Shown: positions 16,725 to 25,947, counted from the stretch's first letter. The stretch: 64,000 nt of DNA from Flagellimonas hadalis (GCF_007785775.2 NZ_VNIK02000003.1:88901-152900); one strand, 5' to 3'. Notes: generated from the sequence alone by a model not told the origin. A program made the numbers and translations.

Positions 16725-17117
16725 ATGTTGTCATTCGGAAAAAAGAAGAAACCTGAAATAGATCTGGAACAGCACGAACTTTTGGAGAATGCCCACAAGC
16801 GCATCAAACAAAAGAAACGGCTGTTTTCCCACTTTGTGATCTTTGTGATCGGCAGCGTTTTTTTGGTGTTGATCAATAAAATCTTAAAGTATGGGGAGAC
16901 CTATGATTGGTTCGTATGGGCCATTCTTGTTTGGGCATTCCTTTTCGTCATCCATGCCGTCAATGTATTTGTGACCCACAGGTTCATGGGCCAAGACTGG
17001 GAGCGCGCGCAACGGGAAAAACTGGTGGCATTGCAAAAGAAGCGTATCGCCGAGATCCAAAAGGAAATTGAGACTGATTTCCCCCTTTCCAGCATCAATA
17101 AAAAAAAAGATCAATGA
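16725..17117 (+). CDS. 2TM domain-containing membrane protein
   Basis: A 130-residue protein matching the 2TM domain family: a basic, charged N-terminus (HKRIKQKKRLFSHFVIF), two transmembrane helices (about residues 35-52 and 64-83), and a charged amphipathic tail containing THRFMGQDWERAQREKL, a typical motif of these proteins. In flavobacteria such domains occur alone or fused to histidine kinases; their role is not known. Its stop overlaps the folA start by four bases (ATGA), so translation is coupled. Confidence 0.88.
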   Translation: MLSFGKKKKPEIDLEQHELLENAHKRIKQKKRLFSHFVIFVIGSVFLVLINKILKYGETYDWFVWAILVWAFLFVIHAVNVFVTHRFMGQDWERAQREKLVALQKKRIAEIQKEIETDFPLSSINKKKDQ

Positions 17118-17611
17118 AGCGATTGATCATCATTGCCGCTGCTGCGGAGAACAACGCTTTGGGCAAGGACAACGACTTGGTGTGGCACCTTCCGGACGAT
17201 TTTAAGCGGTTCAAGGCCCTGACCACTGGACATCAAATCATCATGGGCAGGAAAACGGTGGAAAGTTTTCCTAAACCGCTTCCCAATCGTGAGCATATCG
17301 TAATCACCCGAGACCCTGATTATAGTCCTAAGTTCCCTTGTACGGTGGTACACTCCCTGGAAGAAGCCATTGGATTGGTCAATGAGGGGGAAACGGCGTT
17401 CATCATTGGTGGGGGCGAGATCTACAAACAGTCCATGCGGTTGGCCACGGACATGGAACTGACCCGGGTGCACGGTATTTTTGAGGCCGATACTTTTTTT
17501 CCAAAGATTGATGAAAGCCAATGGGAACTGGTGAACGAGGAACATCATCCAAAGGATGACAGGCACAAATATGCCTTTACCTATCTTACCTATCGAAGAA
17601 AAGGAACATAG
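17114..17611 (+). CDS. folA: Dihydrofolate reductase
   Basis: A 165-residue protein of normal DHFR length. Visible signatures are the N-terminal IIAAAAENNALGKDNDLVWHLPDD (seen in pieces AENNALGKDN and LVWHLPDDFKRF, with the active-site aspartate in PDD), HQIIMGRKTVESFPKPLPNR for NADPH binding and FIIGGGEIYKQSM. It reduces dihydrofolate to tetrahydrofolate, completing the thymidylate cycle with ThyA. It overlaps the 2TM gene by four bases. The following 187 bases to murI contain no gene that I can support. Confidence 0.97.
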   Translation: MKRLIIIAAAAENNALGKDNDLVWHLPDDFKRFKALTTGHQIIMGRKTVESFPKPLPNREHIVITRDPDYSPKFPCTVVHSLEEAIGLVNEGETAFIIGGGEIYKQSMRLATDMELTRVHGIFEADTFFPKIDESQWELVNEEHHPKDDRHKYAFTYLTYRRKGT

Positions 17612-17798
17612 GCAATAATATCAGGTTAGGAGTTAAGAGTTCTGAGTTAGGGGTTTCAAGTTTATGACCTTTTTGGCACACTCGCCTGCGTGGGCGGGAA
17701 TTGCACGAATACACTTGGATTTGATGTTTGAACTTGAGCTTGATGTTTTTGTCAAGTCGGAATCCTGTTTATCAATTTCTTGCCTAACTTTTCAATAA

Positions 17799-18584
17799 TC
17801 AAAAATCAAGATGGGAAACTTGGGCATCGGGACAATCAACCAGGCTTTTCAAAACCTCAATGTCCTTATTCGAATAAAAAACAGAGGTCTGGGTATTTCC
17901 ATCGGTCCGAAGTAGGTCATTTTTTTCCAAGACGGCCTTGGTCTGCCGCGCCACCGCCTCACCCGAATCGATGATGGTGATATTTTCGGGCAACAGTTCC
18001 TTCAGTACGGGCAGCAAGTATGGATAATGTGTACAGCCCAACACAAGGCAGTCTATGCGCTGTGCCAACATGGGTTGTAGAATCTCTTCCAATACGGCCT
18101 GCATCTCTTTTGATTGGACCTTTCCTGCTTCAATGAGCTCCACCAGCCCCCTGCCCTCTTGTTCCAAAACGGTTATACCCTCGGCGAACAGCTTGGAGGT
18201 GTTGTGGAACAGACTGCTGGAAAGGGTTCCCTTGGTGGCAAGCACCCCCACTTTTTTGGTCTTGGTCTGCAGTGCAGCTGGTTTAATGGCGGGTTCTATG
18301 CCAATAAAGGGGACATCGTAATTCGCCCTTAAATAGTCTATCGCATTGGTAGTGGCGGTATTGCAGGCCACAACAATGATCTTGCTCCCCCTGCCCAATA
18401 AAAACTCGGTATTCTTGATACTGAGCCGAAGAATTTCCTCTTTGGATTTCTCGCCATAAGGAGCATTGGCACTGTCTGCAAGGTATAGGGTATCCTCAGC
18501 GGGCAGCATTTTGTGGATTTCCTTCCAAATGGAAGTGCCCCCTACGCCTGAATCGAAGATGCCAATCGGTTTGTCCATACCCAA
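17799..18584 (-). CDS. murI: Glutamate racemase
   Basis: A 261-residue protein. The two catalytic cysteines are present: C74 in VVACNTATTNA and C184 in LVLGCTHYPYL, along with D11 in IFDSGVGG. It interconverts L- and D-glutamate, supplying D-Glu for peptidoglycan. The start at 18584 (MGMDKPIGIF) could also be the methionine two codons later. It follows the OmpH pair on the same strand but beyond a strong hairpin, so it may get only read-through from the envelope operon. About 40 bases separate hairpin and start. Confidence 0.97.
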   Translation of the reverse strand: MGMDKPIGIFDSGVGGTSIWKEIHKMLPAEDTLYLADSANAPYGEKSKEEILRLSIKNTEFLLGRGSKIIVVACNTATTNAIDYLRANYDVPFIGIEPAIKPAALQTKTKKVGVLATKGTLSSSLFHNTSKLFAEGITVLEQEGRGLVELIEAGKVQSKEMQAVLEEILQPMLAQRIDCLVLGCTHYPYLLPVLKELLPENITIIDSGEAVARQTKAVLEKNDLLRTDGNTQTSVFYSNKDIEVLKSLVDCPDAQVSHLDF

Positions 18585-18612
18585 AAATAAAGACTAAAAA
18601 GTTCATGGAACA

Positions 18613-18647
18613 AAAAAACCGCTCTTCAATATGGAGAGCGGTTTTTT
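18613..18647 (-). terminator. Terminator after the envelope operon
   Basis: AAAACCGCTCT pairs with AGAGCGGTTTT around a 9-base loop, with A- and T-runs on both sides. It lies 20 bases past the second OmpH gene and before murI. Confidence 0.8.
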
Positions 18648-18667
18648 GAATTGTATACGATATTGGC

Positions 18668-19177
18668 TTAGAAGCCCAATTCTTTCTTTACTTCGGGCAG
18701 AAGGTCTTTTCCTTTGGCCACGATAAGGCTCAATCCTGGGCTGGCATCGATCACATAATCGAATCCTTGTGCAGCGGCCACTTTTTCGATGGCTGCTTTG
18801 GCCTTGTCGGAAATCGGCGCGAACAGCTCCTGTTGTTTTTTCTGCATTTCCTGCATGGCAGCCTGCTCGGCTTCCTGAATGTTTCTTTCGAACCCTTGAA
18901 GCTCTACCGCTCTTTGCTCGTTTTCCTCATTGGTCTTGGAAGTGGCCTCATTTTGGTATTGGGTCAACTTGTTCTGAAGCTCTTTCATGGAGCTTTGTAT
19001 GTCTGCCCTATAGGTTTCCTGCAATTTCTTCAACTCTGCCTGTGCGGCCTTCATCTCCGGCATATCAGACAATAGTTGCTGTACATTGATATGTGCAACC
19101 TTGCTCTGCGCGCTCACAAAACCCGTAGCCGCTACAAACAATACAAGGGCCACAGCAATCCTTTTTACATTTCTCAT
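18668..19177 (-). CDS. OmpH/Skp family periplasmic chaperone (short paralogue)
   Basis: A 169-residue protein with a signal peptide (VALVLFVAATGFVSAQ) and the OmpH/Skp fold: SKVAHINVQQLLSDMPEMKA, a long coiled coil (QETYRADIQSSMKELQNKL, then QNEATSKTNEENEQ) and the C-terminal FDYVIDASPGLSLIVA strand. Skp trimers hold unfolded outer-membrane proteins in the periplasm for delivery to BamA. It is the second of two adjacent OmpH genes, 46 bases downstream of the first, in the operon with bamA. The terminator at 18613 ends the unit. Confidence 0.93.
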   Translation of the reverse strand: MRNVKRIAVALVLFVAATGFVSAQSKVAHINVQQLLSDMPEMKAAQAELKKLQETYRADIQSSMKELQNKLTQYQNEATSKTNEENEQRAVELQGFERNIQEAEQAAMQEMQKKQQELFAPISDKAKAAIEKVAAAQGFDYVIDASPGLSLIVAKGKDLLPEVKKELGF

Positions 19178-19223
19178 GGTTCTAGTTACTATTTTGATAT
19201 TAAATTTAGTGTTTCAATATATG

Positions 19224-20057
19224 TTATTCTATTGAATCTTTTGGTTGTTCCTGCACTTTTTTCCGTTCGTCCAATTTGGCATCACGTTTGGCCTCGCGCT
19301 CTTCCAATAATTTCTTTCTTCGTTCCTCGTAGGCCCTTTTTCGTTCTTCCCTGAGCTTCAATTGTTCAGCTCTCCTATCCTCTATGGCCTTTGCATTGGC
19401 TTGCTGTATGGAGTCCGTCCTTTGCTGGCGATCCAACAGGGCCTCGCTTATTTCTTCCTCTTCTTCCGCATCCTCTTCAATGAACCTATCCAATCGGTTC
19501 TGTTGTTCTTGCTTTGTGTTGGATGCACTTACTTTTCTGGTACGTGCTATTTCCCTTAAAACCAAGTCGCTGACGTCGTGTCTTTTTTCGGAGTACAACA
19601 TTACAACATCTGCCGATTTATCAAAAATAAAATCGTATCTTTTATTGGCGCCTATTTTTTGGACTTCGTTGAAAACCTGGTCCTGAATGGGCTGTATCAA
19701 CAGTTGCTTCTGCATCACCAAATCCCCCTGCGGACCAAAGCGATCCTGTTGATAATCCAGCATCTCCTTTTCCAAGATCTGGATCTCCTCATCCCGTTCG
19801 GCGATAAGCTCATCCGTGAGGAGCACTTTTTCTGCCATCAGATCTTTCTTCATCTGCTCAATGGCGCTCTGCTTCAGCTCTATCTCCTGCTTCCATTTTT
19901 GCGCCTTGATCTCCAACTGTTGGGTGGCATCCCTATATTCCTCCACATTATCAAGGATATACTCCATATCCACGTATCCTATGCGCACCCCGCGTTGGGA
20001 AAACCCATAAAGGGACGTCATAAGGACAACCAATGACAAAAGAACTTTTGTATTCAT
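19224..20057 (-). CDS. OmpH/Skp family chaperone with long charged C-terminal tail
   Basis: A 277-residue exported protein. The first 170 residues follow the OmpH/Skp pattern (RIGYVDMEYILDNVEEYRD, a coiled coil, KRYDFIFDKSADVVMLYSE). Unlike ordinary Skp it continues for about 100 residues: an acidic patch (DRFIEEDAEEEEEISEALL), then a highly charged, arginine-rich helix (REERKRAYEERRKKL). Such a tail could extend the coiled coil or bind partners; its role is unknown. It lies 98 bases after bamA and 46 before the short paralogue, so the two probably share the transcript. Confidence 0.92.
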   Translation of the reverse strand: MNTKVLLSLVVLMTSLYGFSQRGVRIGYVDMEYILDNVEEYRDATQQLEIKAQKWKQEIELKQSAIEQMKKDLMAEKVLLTDELIAERDEEIQILEKEMLDYQQDRFGPQGDLVMQKQLLIQPIQDQVFNEVQKIGANKRYDFIFDKSADVVMLYSEKRHDVSDLVLREIARTRKVSASNTKQEQQNRLDRFIEEDAEEEEEISEALLDRQQRTDSIQQANAKAIEDRRAEQLKLREERKRAYEERRKKLLEEREAKRDAKLDERKKVQEQPKDSIE

Positions 20058-20155
20058 CTTTACTTCCGCTTTTTACATAGAAAATATCGTGCCAAAATAA
20101 ACAATCCATTTATAATGAGCCGTTTAATTAATATCAGGACACTATTTTCCCTTGA

Positions 20156-22831
20156 TTAAAACTGCTGCCCGATGATGAAGTGCGTTTGCCAGCCGCTTGG
20201 TCCGACCGATCCAGGTCTGGCATCGCTATCGAAGCCATAACCAAAATCGATTCCCAAGAGTCCGAATGCCGGCATAAAAATACGCAGCCCCACTCCGGCA
20301 GATCTTTTTAACTCAAACGGATTATAGTCATTAAAATTGTTGAACGAGTTCCCTGCTTCCAAAAATGTAAGCCCATAAATGGATGCGGAGGGTTTCAACG
20401 TGAACGGATAACGGAGCTCCAAGGAGAATTTATTGTATATGGTGCCCCCCTCTTGTTCCAAGTTTCCAGTTATGGCATTGTTGATGTATGGGGTGAGGGA
20501 TTGGTTCTCATAGCCACGCAACTGCACGATATCCCTACCATCCAGGGTGAAGTTTCCAAGACCGTCACCACCCACGTAGAACCGCTCAAAGGGCACATCC
20601 CCGATATCGTGGTTATAGGCTCCCAAAAATCCGAACTCGGCATTGGTACGAAGTACCAGTTTGTCCACCAAACGAGTGTACCAATCACCCTTGAACTTGA
20701 TCTTGTAAAACTCCAACAATTTGAAACGTTCCTCTTCCAATCTTTCCAAATCTCCTCTGAGTTGAGTGTATTCCAATTGTTCTTCCGGTGTAGCATTGTT
20801 AGGATTACCAATTTCACTCAACCTAACTGTTGTAGCATCGATGTCCTCCTTGATTTGTTCAAAGTCCTTGGTGCCAAAAAGGGAATAAGGTGGTGTGAAT
20901 TTGGCCGTAAGCTCAAAGTTGGATCCTGACATTGGGAAAATCCTATTCGGACCTTGAGAGCTCCTGGAAATCCCAATGGTATAGTTAATGGAGTTGGAAC
21001 TACCATTTCCAAAGTTGAACAGACCACTGTTGTAATCGTTGAAATCGTATCGCTGGTAACTCACTGCATGGGATATGGTAAAGAAGTCATCGGGCCATTG
21101 AACCCTTTTGGCCAATCCTGCTGAAACTCCTGTAATGGCAAAACCGCGTGATTTATCCACATCTATCCTGCCCCTGCTGTCATATCCCGTGGCAAATTGC
21201 TGTGTCCTTGAGAGGGAAAGGTTGAACCTTACCGGCTTTTTTCCTCCCAACCAAGGTTCGGAGAAGTTCAAGCTATACACCCTAAAGGTCCTACTGGCCT
21301 GCAAACGCAGGGCAAAGGTCTGGCCATCCCCCATTGGCACAGGCTTGTATGCCTCGCCGTTGAAAATGTTCTTCAATGAAAAGTTACTGAAGGAAAGTCC
21401 AAGGGTACCGATGAAACCTCCGCCGCCAAAACCACCCTGGAGTTCTATTTGACTGGAACCTGCTTCCACGAGACTGTACTGAACGTCCACTGTACCGGCA
21501 TTGGGGTCTGGATTGATGATGTCCGGTTTTATCTGTTCCGCATCGAAAAATCCAAGTTGGCCCAATTCGCGGATACTCCTTACGATATTGTCCTTACTGT
21601 ATTTTTGACCTGGCCTTGTCCGCAGTTCCCTAAAGATCACGTGGTCGTTGGTCTTGTCGTTGCCCACAACGGTCACGTGGTCCAAAAAGGTTTCCTTGCC
21701 CTCAATGATCCTTATCTCAAAATCGATGGTGTCATTCACCGCGGAAACCTCTACGGGATTGATGCTGGAAAAGAGATATCCGTTGTTCTGGTACTGGTTG
21801 GTCAAATCTATGGCATCGGGCTTACTGTCATCGGCAATACGTTCCTTCAACAACACCCCATTATAGGTGTCGCCCTTTTTGATGCCCAAAATTTGGGCCA
21901 ATTGCCTGTCGGTATAGACCGTGTTACCCACAAAGTCGATGTCCCCGAAATAATATTTATTGCCCTCTTCGAGCTTTATCTTCAGGTCGATGTTGTTCTC
22001 ATCCACCTTGGTAAAGGTATCCATCAAGATACGGGCATCCCTGTAGCCTCTTTCGGCATAGGTGTCCATCAAATTGGATAGGTCTTCCCTATAATCTTCC
22101 TCAATGTATTTTGATTTTTTCCAGAACCTATAGAATTTCTTCTTTTTGGTCTTTTTCAAGGATTTGCGGAGTCTCTTGTCCGAAAGCTGGTCATTGCCCT
22201 CAAAAACGATCTTTCTGATCTTGACCTTGTCCCCTTTGTTCAGGTTGATCACCATGTTCTGGACATTGACCCCAGAGGTATCGGCAGCGGTGGCTATGTT
22301 CACCTTTGCATTCAGGTACCCTTGTTTTTTGTATTTGTTCTGGAGGTAGTTTTTGGTGTTGGCTATAAGGCTTTCCGTTATCTTTTTGCCCTTTTTGAGG
22401 TCGGTATCGTTGATGATGTCCTCGACCTTGCGTTTTTTGACACCATACACAGTGACATTGTTCAAGGTAGGGCGTTCTTGGATATAGAGTTCCAAGAAAA
22501 TCTTTTCGCCTTCAATTTTGGTGTAGTACATCTCCACATTGCTGAAGAGATCTAGTCCCCACAATTTTTTGATGACCGCACTGATCTCATCCCCGGGCAC
22601 CGTTATAGGCTGGCCCACACGCAATCCTGTATACGTCTTAACGGTCTGCTCGTTGTAGCTCTGGAGCCCTGTGACCGTCAAATCCCCCAAGATGTATTGT
22701 TTCCCGTCCTCAAACGAGGTTTCCTGGGCCAAGGCCTGACCGGAGAAAAATAATAGGGGGAGAAGTAATTTAAGGTATGAATGTATAGAGTTCCTAATAC
22801 CCTTAATTGAGTTGTTCGCTAGTTTTTCCAA
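20156..22831 (-). CDS. bamA: Outer membrane protein assembly factor BamA
   Basis: An 891-residue protein with a signal peptide ending near ALAQ. Residues about 45-430 contain a series of POTRA domains (LGDLTVTGLQSYNEQTVKTY, VRKIVFEGNDQLSDKRLRKS-like strands, YYFGDIDFVGNTVYTDRQLA, FLDHVTVVGNDKTNDHVIF), and the remainder is an Omp85 barrel ending in FIIGQQF. A conserved barrel motif is visible (GVGLRIFMPAFGLLGIDFGY). BamA folds proteins into the outer membrane. Its start overlaps the uppS stop by 29 bases, implying translational coupling, and two Skp-like chaperone genes follow. Confidence 0.96.
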   Translation of the reverse strand: MEKLANNSIKGIRNSIHSYLKLLLPLLFFSGQALAQETSFEDGKQYILGDLTVTGLQSYNEQTVKTYTGLRVGQPITVPGDEISAVIKKLWGLDLFSNVEMYYTKIEGEKIFLELYIQERPTLNNVTVYGVKKRKVEDIINDTDLKKGKKITESLIANTKNYLQNKYKKQGYLNAKVNIATAADTSGVNVQNMVINLNKGDKVKIRKIVFEGNDQLSDKRLRKSLKKTKKKKFYRFWKKSKYIEEDYREDLSNLMDTYAERGYRDARILMDTFTKVDENNIDLKIKLEEGNKYYFGDIDFVGNTVYTDRQLAQILGIKKGDTYNGVLLKERIADDSKPDAIDLTNQYQNNGYLFSSINPVEVSAVNDTIDFEIRIIEGKETFLDHVTVVGNDKTNDHVIFRELRTRPGQKYSKDNIVRSIRELGQLGFFDAEQIKPDIINPDPNAGTVDVQYSLVEAGSSQIELQGGFGGGGFIGTLGLSFSNFSLKNIFNGEAYKPVPMGDGQTFALRLQASRTFRVYSLNFSEPWLGGKKPVRFNLSLSRTQQFATGYDSRGRIDVDKSRGFAITGVSAGLAKRVQWPDDFFTISHAVSYQRYDFNDYNSGLFNFGNGSSNSINYTIGISRSSQGPNRIFPMSGSNFELTAKFTPPYSLFGTKDFEQIKEDIDATTVRLSEIGNPNNATPEEQLEYTQLRGDLERLEEERFKLLEFYKIKFKGDWYTRLVDKLVLRTNAEFGFLGAYNHDIGDVPFERFYVGGDGLGNFTLDGRDIVQLRGYENQSLTPYINNAITGNLEQEGGTIYNKFSLELRYPFTLKPSASIYGLTFLEAGNSFNNFNDYNPFELKRSAGVGLRIFMPAFGLLGIDFGYGFDSDARPGSVGPSGWQTHFIIGQQF

Positions 22832-23543
22832 ATCGTCGTTCTCTATTTTGGTAACTTAATATTGCCTCTACCAAATGATGCTCTCTAAAATCCGGCCAAA
22901 ATACATCAATAAAATATAATTCGGCATACGCAATCTGCCAAAGCAGAAAATTGCTTATCCTGCACTCGCCACTGGTGCGGATTAGCAGGTCCACATCCGG
23001 CAGGAAGTGCGCGTAAAGATGTGTATTTATAACGGCTTCATCAATATTTTCAGGTGAAATTATATTATTTTTAACTTTGGCCGCAATCTGCTGTACGGCT
23101 GTTTTTATCTCTTCCCGAGAGCCATAGCTAAGGGCCAGGGTAACTGTCATCCCTGTATTTTTTGATGTTTTGGAAATGACCTCCTCCAATTCCTTGCGCA
23201 CTTTCACGGGCAAAGTGTCCATTTTACCGATGGCCTTCAACCGTATATTGTTCTTGTGCAAGGTCTTGAGTTCTTTTTTCAATGCACTCACCAACAGTTT
23301 CATCAAGGTATCCACCTCAATCTTTGGCCGATTCCAGTTTTCAGTGGAAAAAGCGTATAGGGTCAGAAAGGGAATCTGGAGCTTGGCACAGCTTTCCACG
23401 GTTTGCCTCACGGACTCCACGCCATTCTCATGGCCAAAGACCCTGAGTTTGCCCCGCTGCTTGGCCCAACGACCGTTACCGTCCATGATGATGGCCACGT
23501 GTTGGGGAAGTCTGTCCTTGTTTACGTCCTCTAGTGTGTGCAT
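22803..23543 (-). CDS. uppS: Isoprenyl (undecaprenyl-diphosphate) synthase
   Basis: A 246-residue protein from the ATG ending at 23543; the upstream in-frame ATG at 23558 would overlap the preceding gene more. The cis-prenyltransferase signatures are intact: HVAIIMDGNGRWAKQRG with the catalytic aspartate, TLYAFSTENWNRP, and LIRTSGECRISNFLLWQ followed by AYAELYF. It extends farnesyl diphosphate to undecaprenyl diphosphate, the lipid carrier for peptidoglycan and surface polysaccharides. The gene starts two bases after the DUF6089 stop and overlaps bamA by 29 bases, so all three are coupled. Confidence 0.96.
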   Translation of the reverse strand: MHTLEDVNKDRLPQHVAIIMDGNGRWAKQRGKLRVFGHENGVESVRQTVESCAKLQIPFLTLYAFSTENWNRPKIEVDTLMKLLVSALKKELKTLHKNNIRLKAIGKMDTLPVKVRKELEEVISKTSKNTGMTVTLALSYGSREEIKTAVQQIAAKVKNNIISPENIDEAVINTHLYAHFLPDVDLLIRTSGECRISNFLLWQIAYAELYFIDVFWPDFREHHLVEAILSYQNRERRFGKTSEQLN

Positions 23544-23545
23544 TC

Positions 23546-24238
23546 TTATTGAAAACAATCCTGGCAGGGCTTGCGTCCAAAGGTATACGTGAGCGTAAAA
23601 CCTGTAAAGACATACCAGTCATCGCTCAATATGTTCCCGAACCGGAACTGCTCAAAATTGGAACCTTCGGGATTGCTTGCGTCCAAATTGTCCGTAAACG
23701 TGTACCTGGCCCCAATTTCGGCGCCGAGGATCAGGAATTGATTTAACCGATACTTTGCCCCAACCGTCATTGGAATTGCAAAACTACCTTCTTTTTGGTT
23801 AATATCCTGCACTTGAAGGGCATCAATATAATTAAAATCGTATCTGAAGTAGGTGAGACCCGTGTAAAGGTAAGGTGTGAAGGCCGGTCCGAGCTTGTGC
23901 AGATTATATTCCACAAAGTTGATCTCCAGCCCCAAGGAGGCTTCTAGAACGGAATTGTCCACGATATAGGCCCGTTCCTGTCTGGATTCCATGCCGGATT
24001 TTGTATCGTCTGCCGTAAAGTCCCCATAGATGACACTGGCGCGCCATGCATACCTTTTACTTTTGTTCCATTTGAAGATACCGCCAAAGGCCGGACCTGA
24101 AGGCAATATATAGTTCGTCCTTCCCACATCGCCCACCATATTGGCACCACCGGCAAACACCCCCACCTCATAGGTCTGGGCACTGAGCTTGACCACACAG
24201 CATAGAAAAACCGCCAAAACTATCCGCATACTATCCAA
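23546..24238 (-). CDS. DUF6089 family outer-membrane beta-barrel protein
   Basis: A 230-residue exported protein with a signal peptide (VLAVFLCCVVKLSAQ) and an eight-strand-like barrel pattern: TYEVGVFAGGANMVGDVGRT, PAFGGIFKWNKSKRYAWRAS and a terminal aromatic strand. It ends with CQDC after the last strand. In flavobacteria this family (DUF6089) is found beside uppS and bamA, as here, which suggests a role in outer-membrane assembly, but its function is not known. The start could also be the methionine at codon 4 (24229). nadK ends about 100 bases upstream. Confidence 0.88.
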   Translation of the reverse strand: MDSMRIVLAVFLCCVVKLSAQTYEVGVFAGGANMVGDVGRTNYILPSGPAFGGIFKWNKSKRYAWRASVIYGDFTADDTKSGMESRQERAYIVDNSVLEASLGLEINFVEYNLHKLGPAFTPYLYTGLTYFRYDFNYIDALQVQDINQKEGSFAIPMTVGAKYRLNQFLILGAEIGARYTFTDNLDASNPEGSNFEQFRFGNILSDDWYVFTGFTLTYTFGRKPCQDCFQ

Positions 24239-24341
24239 AAAATTTCACGTGTTAAGAGTAAAGGAAGGTCAATAAGTACGATGTTTGCATTGTTCTCCTT
24301 TGTTAAACAGTTTTTCGCTCCTTTTATTGTTTTTGATGGGT

Positions 24342-25223
24342 TCAATTGCGCCTATCTTCCCCCCAAAGCAATTTGTTGCGCAATGTTTTCAAGAAGCTTT
24401 CCGATTTGTACTCTATCATTTTTATGACAACGTCCGATTTTCTGATCTTGATTTCCTTGCCGTTGGGAATGTCTGCTATTCTGGAATCCAGGGACACCAA
24501 ATGGGTCTTTTCCCTTCCGGAAACCTTGAGCCTGATCTGGGTATCATCGGAAATGACCAAGGGGCGGGCATTCAGGTTGTGTGGCGCAATCGGTGTAAGC
24601 ACCAAGGATTTTGCCGTTGGGGCTATCACAGGACCGCCACAGCTCAGGGAGTAGCCCGTAGATCCCGTAGGCGTGGAGACAATCAGTCCATCCGCCCAGT
24701 ATGAAGTGAGGTATTCATCGTTCAGGTAGGTTTCCACGGTGATCATGGAAGTGGTGTCCTTTCGGCTGACGGTGACTTCGTTCAGTGCAAAGTTGAGTCC
24801 GTTGAACTCATCCAGATCGGAGTTCAGTTCCACCTCAACCAAAGCACGTTCCTCTATAGTATAATGCCCGGCCACAAATTCCGTGACAAGTTTACGTACG
24901 TTTTCCTTTTTGAAGGTGGACAAAAAGCCCAACCTGCCCGTGTTCACCCCCACAATGGGAATGCCCAGGTCCTTAATATAGGTAACGGCCCGCAACATGG
25001 TGCCGTCCCCTCCAAAACTCACGAACATGTCAAAAGTGGAATCCAATCCTTTGGATTGGGAAAAAGTACCTTGGATATGCCCATTGGTGGAACTGGAAAT
25101 CAATCGGTTGAATTTTTCCTCCACAAATATGCTGGCATTCAACTTTAGGAGCTCATCCAGCAGTTCCTCCACACATCGTTTGTCTTCTTCCAGAAAAGTT
25201 TGACCATAGATGGCTACCTTCAT
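24342..25223 (-). CDS. nadK: NAD kinase
   Basis: A 293-residue protein from the ATG ending at 25223 (MKVAIYGQTFLEED); an upstream in-frame start 28 codons earlier would overlap the CBS gene. The family motifs are intact: SFGGDGTMLRAV with GGDGT at 71-75, VNTGRLGFLSTF, and LIVSTPTGSTGYSLS. It phosphorylates NAD to NADP. The gene starts one base after the CBS-protein stop, so the two are coupled; the operon continues with DUF6089, uppS and bamA. Confidence 0.96.
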   Translation of the reverse strand: MKVAIYGQTFLEEDKRCVEELLDELLKLNASIFVEEKFNRLISSSTNGHIQGTFSQSKGLDSTFDMFVSFGGDGTMLRAVTYIKDLGIPIVGVNTGRLGFLSTFKKENVRKLVTEFVAGHYTIEERALVEVELNSDLDEFNGLNFALNEVTVSRKDTTSMITVETYLNDEYLTSYWADGLIVSTPTGSTGYSLSCGGPVIAPTAKSLVLTPIAPHNLNARPLVISDDTQIRLKVSGREKTHLVSLDSRIADIPNGKEIKIRKSDVVIKMIEYKSESFLKTLRNKLLWGEDRRN

Positions 25224-25224
25224 G

Positions 25225-25881
25225 CTAAACGTTAAGATATTTTTCAAGATAGTCCGATCGCTGTTTGAGATCTTCCATAAATTGATCGTCGCTGTTGCCA
25301 AATACAATGGTATAGTTGTACCGCCTAAAGGTTTGGGTCACCTCATTGAGGCTCTGCGTTCCTATCTTAAGGGTAATCTGCACCACATCGTTCTCGGAAT
25401 CCGTGATGAAGGCGCCCAACAACCGGGCATTGTTGCTCTCCACAATCTGGGCAATCTCACTGAAGGAATAGTCCTTGATGCCCGTGGAAACAACCAAAAT
25501 GGCTCCGGGCTCCCTAAAAAACGGGGTGTCAATGAAAACACTGACAATATCCTCTAGCCGATAATAGCCCAGAATGACCTGGTTCTCGTCCAGAACGGGC
25601 AAAATGTTGGACTCGTTCCTGGAGAACATTTCCAGCACATCCAACCAAGCCGTTTCCTTGGTCACAAAGAATCCTTCCACTTCGTACCTGAAATCCTCAA
25701 TTTTCTTTTCAGGTTCAAAACAGGCAAGGTCGTTTTCGGACAACAGCCCCAAATAAATCCCATTTTCAGTGACGGCCACATGCGAAAAAGTAGTCTCCTC
25801 AAAAAACTTGATGACATCCTTCAAGGTCTCCGAAACCTCAAAAACGGGAACATTGGTCACAATTTGGTCTTGTATGTACAT
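25225..25881 (-). CDS. CBS-domain protein
   Basis: A 218-residue soluble protein. Residues about 1-125 contain two CBS motifs (FFEETTFSHVAVTENGIYLG and MFSRNESNILPVLDENQVIL), and the C-terminal 90 residues look like an ACT-type regulatory domain (AILVVSTGIKDYSFSEIAQI, NNARLLGAFITDSEND). CBS pairs bind adenosine nucleotides. Placement directly before nadK, with a one-base gap, suggests nucleotide sensing linked to NADP supply or envelope synthesis, though this is inference. It is divergent from pdxJ. Confidence 0.9.
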   Translation of the reverse strand: MYIQDQIVTNVPVFEVSETLKDVIKFFEETTFSHVAVTENGIYLGLLSENDLACFEPEKKIEDFRYEVEGFFVTKETAWLDVLEMFSRNESNILPVLDENQVILGYYRLEDIVSVFIDTPFFREPGAILVVSTGIKDYSFSEIAQIVESNNARLLGAFITDSENDVVQITLKIGTQSLNEVTQTFRRYNYTIVFGNSDDQFMEDLKQRSDYLEKYLNV

Positions 25882-25939
25882 GACAGTTCTATTAGGTGCA
25901 AAATACTAATTTAAAATGGCAAAAGGCGTGCCTAATCCT

Positions 25940-25947
25940 TATTTTTG
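25940..25947 (+). promoter_or_regulatory. Promoter -7 box for pdxJ
   Basis: TATTTTTG matches TAnnTTTG and lies 20 bases before the ATG at 25968, supporting that ATG over an upstream GTG at 25896. No clear -33 element. Confidence 0.5.

Noticed and set aside
17612..17798. Possible gene or RNA between folA and murI
   Set aside because: No open frame with family features, no convincing hairpin or promoter; I see only repetitive TTAGGAGTT-like words and a GC-rich patch.
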